A stretch of 9,165 bases of DNA from an uncultured bacterium (GTDB lineage: Bacteria > Actinomycetota > Coriobacteriia > Coriobacteriales > Coriobacteriaceae): assembly GCA_905214905.1 (NCBI GenBank), contig CAJMNK010000072.1, positions 1-9,165 of the forward strand, in the 5' to 3' direction. The notes under the pieces are model-generated. The model worked only from the letters and a program-made list of their open reading frames with translations, did no database searches and was not told the DNA's origin. Every line of letters begins with the position of its first letter. Within the stretch, counting starts at the first letter, position 1. The translations under genes were made by a program, and so were the position numbers. This document shows, in pieces, positions 5,762-9,165 of the stretch.

Positions 5762-5809
5762 AAACGCAGCTCGAGCGCCATCCCAGAATAGGCTGCCCGA
5801 GCCGCGTTT
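5762..5809 (-). terminator. Terminator of the minus-strand amidohydrolase
   Basis: AAACGCAGCTCGAGC (5762-5776) and GCCCGAGCCGCGTTT (5795-5809) form a 15-bp stem. The two imperfect positions become G-U pairs only in the minus-strand RNA, which fixes the direction. GCC/GGC (5777-5779 / 5791-5793) extends the stem inside the loop. On the minus strand the stem ends in TTT and continues GTTTG. It starts about 20 bp past the amidohydrolase stop codon. Confidence 0.8.
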
Positions 5810-5827
5810 AACGGTACGGCATGAATA

Positions 5828-7471
5828 TTAGCGCTCGTAGATTAAGTTGCCCGCCAGGTAGGTGGCCTGAACCTTGGTGGCTTGCAGCTCTTGGGGGTCG
5901 ATGGCGAGCGGGTTTTGGTCCAGGACTACCAGGTCGGCGTATTTACCGGGCTCTAGGCTACCGAGGTTTTGCTCGTCGCCCGCTGCGTACGCGCTGCCAA
6001 GCGTGTAGTTGCGCAGGGCCGTTGCCGCGTCGATACGCTCGCTCGGCAGCCAGCCGCCCTCGGGCCAGTGGCTGCGGGGATCTTGGCGCGTGATAGCCGT
6101 GTAGAGCACGTTCATGCTGGTAACGGCCGTGATGGGGCTGTCGGTACCGAAAGCTTGACGGATACCGCGCTGCTGATAAGTTGCGAACGGCCACATGATG
6201 CGGCTGCGTTCCAGGCCCAGGTCGCGCTCCGGGCCACCCGGGTCGAGCGTGATGTGGCAAGGCTGGCTCGAGGCAATGACGTTGAGTTTGCGCAGACGAT
6301 CGATGTCCTCGGGCAGCAGATTCTCCAAATGCTCAAGCGTATTATGGCCGTGCTGGGGCAAGCCGTAGAGCTCTGCCGCCTCCTCAAAGATATCGAGTGC
6401 GGCATGGATGGCGCCGTCGCCGATAACGTGGATGCGCACGGTGTGGCCGCGCTCGGCTGCCGCCAGGACCAGCTTGCGCATGCGCTCGACGGGAACCGTC
6501 AGACGGCCCTGGTCGCCCGGGAAGCGCGGGTTGGTATAGGGATCGGTGAGGTATGCGGTGTGCTCGCTCGACACGCCGTCGAAGAACTGCTTAAAGCCTG
6601 GCGCCGAGAGCAGCGCATTGTTCGCGTAGCGGGTCTGGAGCTCTTCCAAGCGCGATTGGTCATCCAACAGCGTGGGAAACAAATGGGCGCGGATTCCCAG
6701 CTTGCCGGAGGCCTGCAGCTTGTCGTAAACATCGTCGCGGATAAAGTCACAGCCCGGCATGGGCATGAGCGACATGTCGCAAATCGAGGTAATGCCCTGC
6801 TCGGCCATGCGTTTCATTTGGTCGGCATACGCGCTCGCGATGCGATCCTCGCCCAGCCACTCAAGACAGCGCGGCAGCAGCTGCATGGCCGCAGCCTCGT
6901 GAGCGATACCCGTGAGTTCGCCATTTGCATCCTTGTCGTAGCTGCCACCCGCCGGCGGCTCGCTGTCGCGCGTCACGCCGAGTGCCTCGAGCGCGCGGCT
7001 GTTGAGCCACAGCGTATGCCCGTCACCCGAGTACATAACACAGGGGCGATTGGGAAAAGCAGCATCGAGCGATGCCTTAGTGGGATGCTCGGGCGGATCC
7101 CAACGGTAATCGCGCCAGCCCTGGGTCACGACCCAGGCGTCGTCGGGCAGGTCCTGGGAAAACTCGAGCGCGTCCTGCACCAGCGCCGCCTCGGACGTGC
7201 CCATATCCATGAGCATGTACGGCGAGGAACCGACCGAGGTATGGAAGAAGTGCAGATGAGCGTCATGGAAACCGGGACAGATGAACCGCTCGCCGTAATC
7301 GACCACCGGCGTGACGGCGGGAGCGGCGGCAATCACGTCATCGGGCGCGCCGACTGCGACGATGCGATCACCCGCGATGGCGATCGCCAGCTCGCGGGCG
7401 GTATCGATACCGTCTTGGGCGGTAAAAACGTTCTTGGAGCGGATAATCCGATCGATATGCTGCATGAGCAT
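5828..7471 (-). CDS. YtcJ-like metal-dependent amidohydrolase (amidohydrolase family 3)
   Basis: This cytosolic enzyme belongs to the YtcJ/NfdA group of the amidohydrolase superfamily, which hydrolyses amide or N-formyl bonds in small molecules; the substrate cannot be predicted. With the chosen start it has 547 residues, normal for the group. Visible motifs are PGFHDAHLHF (66-75; metal ligands H72, H74), DGHTLWLNSRALE (150-162), the conserved lysine in FKQFFDG (K294), RIHVIGDGA (H348), LEHLE (H381) and FGTDSP (D444). The C-terminal GSLEPGKYADLVVLD is the usual small beta-domain segment. ATG 7471 or 7465 is likely the start, though neither has a strong ribosome site; upstream in-frame codons to TTG 7543 look non-coding. 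It is divergent from the M20 gene and convergent with the LTA-synthase-like gene. Confidence 0.92.
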   Translation of the reverse strand: MLMQHIDRIIRSKNVFTAQDGIDTARELAIAIAGDRIVAVGAPDDVIAAAPAVTPVVDYGERFICPGFHDAHLHFFHTSVGSSPYMLMDMGTSEAALVQDALEFSQDLPDDAWVVTQGWRDYRWDPPEHPTKASLDAAFPNRPCVMYSGDGHTLWLNSRALEALGVTRDSEPPAGGSYDKDANGELTGIAHEAAAMQLLPRCLEWLGEDRIASAYADQMKRMAEQGITSICDMSLMPMPGCDFIRDDVYDKLQASGKLGIRAHLFPTLLDDQSRLEELQTRYANNALLSAPGFKQFFDGVSSEHTAYLTDPYTNPRFPGDQGRLTVPVERMRKLVLAAAERGHTVRIHVIGDGAIHAALDIFEEAAELYGLPQHGHNTLEHLENLLPEDIDRLRKLNVIASSQPCHITLDPGGPERDLGLERSRIMWPFATYQQRGIRQAFGTDSPITAVTSMNVLYTAITRQDPRSHWPEGGWLPSERIDAATALRNYTLGSAYAAGDEQNLGSLEPGKYADLVVLDQNPLAIDPQELQATKVQATYLAGNLIYER

Positions 7472-7501
7472 CCCATCTCTGGCAGGTAATTCAACACCCC
7501 C

Positions 7502-7511
7502 GAGTGTACTC
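7502..7511. promoter_or_regulatory. Small palindrome in the divergent intergenic region
   Basis: GAGT-GT-ACTC is a perfect dyad with a 2-nt centre, flanked on both sides by runs of C. It lies between the two divergent amidohydrolase genes, about 30 bp upstream of the minus-strand start. It could be an operator half-site pair, but ten bases are too few for confidence. I found no good minus-strand sigma-70 promoter nearby. Confidence 0.2.
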
Positions 7512-7551
7512 CCCCACCCTTGCAACAAAATCCCAAGCGGCAAACGGCAAC

Positions 7552-7581
7552 TTTACCAGCCCTAGCGGCAGGTGGCATACT
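7552..7581 (+). promoter_or_regulatory. Putative promoter of the M20 amidohydrolase gene
   Basis: TTTACC (7552-7557) and CATACT (7576-7581) are separated by 18 bp and predict a transcription start near 7588, about 45 nt before the ATG. Both hexamers are imperfect. Confidence 0.4.
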
Positions 7582-7616
7582 GGAGAGAGCCTGTACGATT
7601 TTGCGATCAACCCAGC

Positions 7617-7622
7617 AAGGAG
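7617..7622 (+). promoter_or_regulatory. Ribosome binding site that fixes the M20 start
   Basis: AAGGAG at 7617-7622 lies 10 nt upstream of ATG 7633. The open frame runs further back to 7504, but there is no ribosome site there and the interval holds the predicted promoter, so translation from 7633 is preferred. Confidence 0.8.
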
Positions 7623-7632
7623 CAAATCGACC

Positions 7633-9096
7633 ATGACGAAGACCAAGGCACAGCAGATTATGGCGGCAACCGAGGTTCGCGCGGCAGACGACGTCACCGC
7701 GGCCATCCGAGATATTGCCACCGAGTTTGAACCCTATATCATCAAGCAGCGCCGGCACTTCCATAAGCACCCGGAGCTGAGCCTTGCCGAGGAGCGCACG
7801 ACCTCCGACATCGCTAACCAGCTCGACGCCATGAATATCCCCTACGAGCGTCCGCTCAAGACCGGCTTGGTAGCAACGCTTCGCGGTACCGCGCCGGATG
7901 CCTACCGCGAGGATGGCACGCCGCGCCGCCGTATCCTGCTGCGCGCCGATATCGACGCCCTGCCCGTCACCGAGCAGACCGGCGAGGAGTTCGCCAGCAT
8001 CAACGAGGGCTGCATGCATGCCTGCGGCCACGACTGCCACATCGCCATGATGCTCGGCACGCTGCAGATCCTGCGTCATATGACCGATGACATTCACGGC
8101 GAGATCCGCATCGTGTTCCAGCCCAGCGAGGAAAACGGCCAGGGCGCCAAGCTCATGATCGGCACCGGTGTGCTCGATGGCGTCGATGGCGCCTATGCCG
8201 CACACATTTGGAGCGAGGTCGACGCCGGCACCGTGAGCTGCGAGCCCGGCCCGCGCATGGCCAATACCGACTGGTTCCGCATCGACGTCCGCGGCACCTC
8301 ATGCCACGGCGCCATGCCCCAGCGCGGCCACGACGCCGTCATGGTTGCCGCTGAGATCGTCAATGCCCTGCAGACCATCGTCTCGCGCGAGATTAGCCCC
8401 TACGAGCCGGCGGTCATTACCGTCGGCGAGCTGCATGGCGGCACCGCGCGCAACGTCATCGCCGGCACGGCCTACCTCGCCGGCACGGTGCGCACCTATG
8501 GCGACAAGACGCATGAGGAGATGCCGGAACTTATGCGCCGCATCGTGGAGCATACCGCGGCCGCCTTGGGCGCCGAGGCAGAGCTCACCGACTACACCAT
8601 CGCCAACTACAAGGTCGAAAACGACGCGGCCTCGAGCGAGCGCTGCCGCCAGGCCGTCATCAAATGCTTGGGCCCCACCGGCCAGGGTAATTACCGCGGC
8701 ACGCTTTCGGGCGAGGACTTCTCGGAGTACCTGCGCCGCGTGCCGGGCGTGCTCGCCTTTGTAGGTACGCGCAACCCCAAGATTGGCGCCACGTACGCCC
8801 AGCACTCCTGCTTCTACAAGATCGACGAGAGCGTGCTCGCCAAGGGCTCCATGGTAGCCGCTCAGTATGCCATCGACTTTTTGGCCGAGCCCACGCAAGA
8901 GGAGATCGACGGCCCCGCAATTACCGCGGTCGCCGAAACCAACCCCGATCTAGCCGCCAAGTTGCGCTCTGCCAAGGCGACGACCGCCGAGGCTCGTGAC
9001 GCCATCCATGATGCCCGCACGGCTCGCCATGCCGCAATCAAGGGCATCCACGAAGCCCGCGCCGCCGCTCGCCGCGAGGAGAAACACGACGAGTAG
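7633..9096 (+). CDS. M20D-family amidohydrolase/aminoacylase (HipO/ILR1-like) with a C-terminal tail
   Basis: This zinc-type hydrolase cleaves the acyl group from N-acyl amino acids or related amides in the cytosol; the exact substrate is unknown. Family motifs are RRHFHKHPELS (40-50), RADIDALPV (104-112), MHACGHDCH (128-136), QPSEENGQGA (163-172), HIWSEVDAGT (191-200), TSCHGAMPQRGHDAV (222-236) in the dimerisation domain, LSGEDFSEYL (358-367) and QHSCFYKIDE (390-399). Likely metal ligands are C131, H133, E167, H191 and H391, with E166 as catalytic base. At 487 residues it exceeds the usual 390-400: about 20 extra residues at the N-terminus and about 65 after the catalytic core (from about 420), of which 440-487 are Ala/Arg/Lys/Glu-rich and probably helical. 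It is divergent from the other amidohydrolase gene and appears monocistronic. Confidence 0.93.
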   Translation: MTKTKAQQIMAATEVRAADDVTAAIRDIATEFEPYIIKQRRHFHKHPELSLAEERTTSDIANQLDAMNIPYERPLKTGLVATLRGTAPDAYREDGTPRRRILLRADIDALPVTEQTGEEFASINEGCMHACGHDCHIAMMLGTLQILRHMTDDIHGEIRIVFQPSEENGQGAKLMIGTGVLDGVDGAYAAHIWSEVDAGTVSCEPGPRMANTDWFRIDVRGTSCHGAMPQRGHDAVMVAAEIVNALQTIVSREISPYEPAVITVGELHGGTARNVIAGTAYLAGTVRTYGDKTHEEMPELMRRIVEHTAAALGAEAELTDYTIANYKVENDAASSERCRQAVIKCLGPTGQGNYRGTLSGEDFSEYLRRVPGVLAFVGTRNPKIGATYAQHSCFYKIDESVLAKGSMVAAQYAIDFLAEPTQEEIDGPAITAVAETNPDLAAKLRSAKATTAEARDAIHDARTARHAAIKGIHEARAAARREEKHDE

Positions 9097-9135
9097 TCGT
9101 CACACCCATCCATAACAGCCCGGCTAAAGCAAAGC

Positions 9136-9165
9136 GGGGGCGGACGTGTCGAAACGTCCGCCCCC
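9136..9165 (+). terminator. Terminator hairpin of the M20 gene, cut by the window end
   Basis: GGGGGCGGACGT (9136-9147) pairs perfectly with 9154-9165 around a GTCGAA loop, 40 bp after the stop codon. AAAG precedes the stem. The following T-run, if any, is outside the window. Confidence 0.75.

Noticed and set aside
5969..7489. 506-codon plus-strand open frame opposite the YtcJ-like amidohydrolase
   Set aside because: Antisense shadow of a gene with clear family motifs; its own product has no recognisable domain.
7472..7543. TTG start extending the amidohydrolase by 24 residues
   Set aside because: The extra residues lack resemblance to the family N-terminus, no ribosome site precedes the TTG, and the interval is the divergent promoter region.

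Overview
The window looks like a chromosomal segment of a GC-rich Gram-positive anaerobe of the class Coriobacteriia, most likely Collinsella or a close relative. This rests on coding style, an actinobacterial-type groESL pair, an LTA-synthase-like enzyme and GC-rich long-stem terminators; no rRNA or other taxonomic marker is present, so it is an inference.

Layout, left to right. (1) 1-2157: a groES-groEL operon on the minus strand, closed by a long hairpin at 5-59. (2) 2158-2440: a divergent control region with AT-rich dyads near groES and a plausible plus-strand promoter at 2371-2398. (3) 2441-3143: a small membrane protein with a His/Cys cluster, then the wreck of a zinc/manganese ABC-transporter lipoprotein gene, of which a signal-peptide-like 5' piece and a clear 39-residue C-terminal piece survive in different frames. 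(4) 3162-5225: a full-length LTA-synthase/phosphoglycerol-transferase-type membrane enzyme. (5) 5226-5827: about 600 bp with no credible gene but dense in secondary structure. It holds a terminator (5310-5348), a 238-bp nested inverted repeat with a three-way-junction core (5336-5573), a GC-rich hairpin (5680-5717) and the terminator of the next minus-strand gene (5762-5809). (6) 5828-7471: a YtcJ-like amidohydrolase on the minus strand. (7) 7633-9096: a divergent M20D amidohydrolase/peptidase with an unusual charged alanine-rich C-terminal tail, ending at a hairpin cut by the window edge.

How the genes fit together. groES and groEL form the cytosolic chaperonin. The small membrane protein and the transporter remnant look like what is left of a metal-uptake locus. 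The LTA-synthase-like gene follows the remnant by 18 bp and was probably once translated in series with it. The two amidohydrolases share one divergent promoter region and may both release amino acids or amines from N-acylated compounds.

The least explained part is 5240-5650. It is a good candidate for a structured non-coding RNA or a small non-autonomous repeat element; I cannot identify it with any known family from sequence alone.
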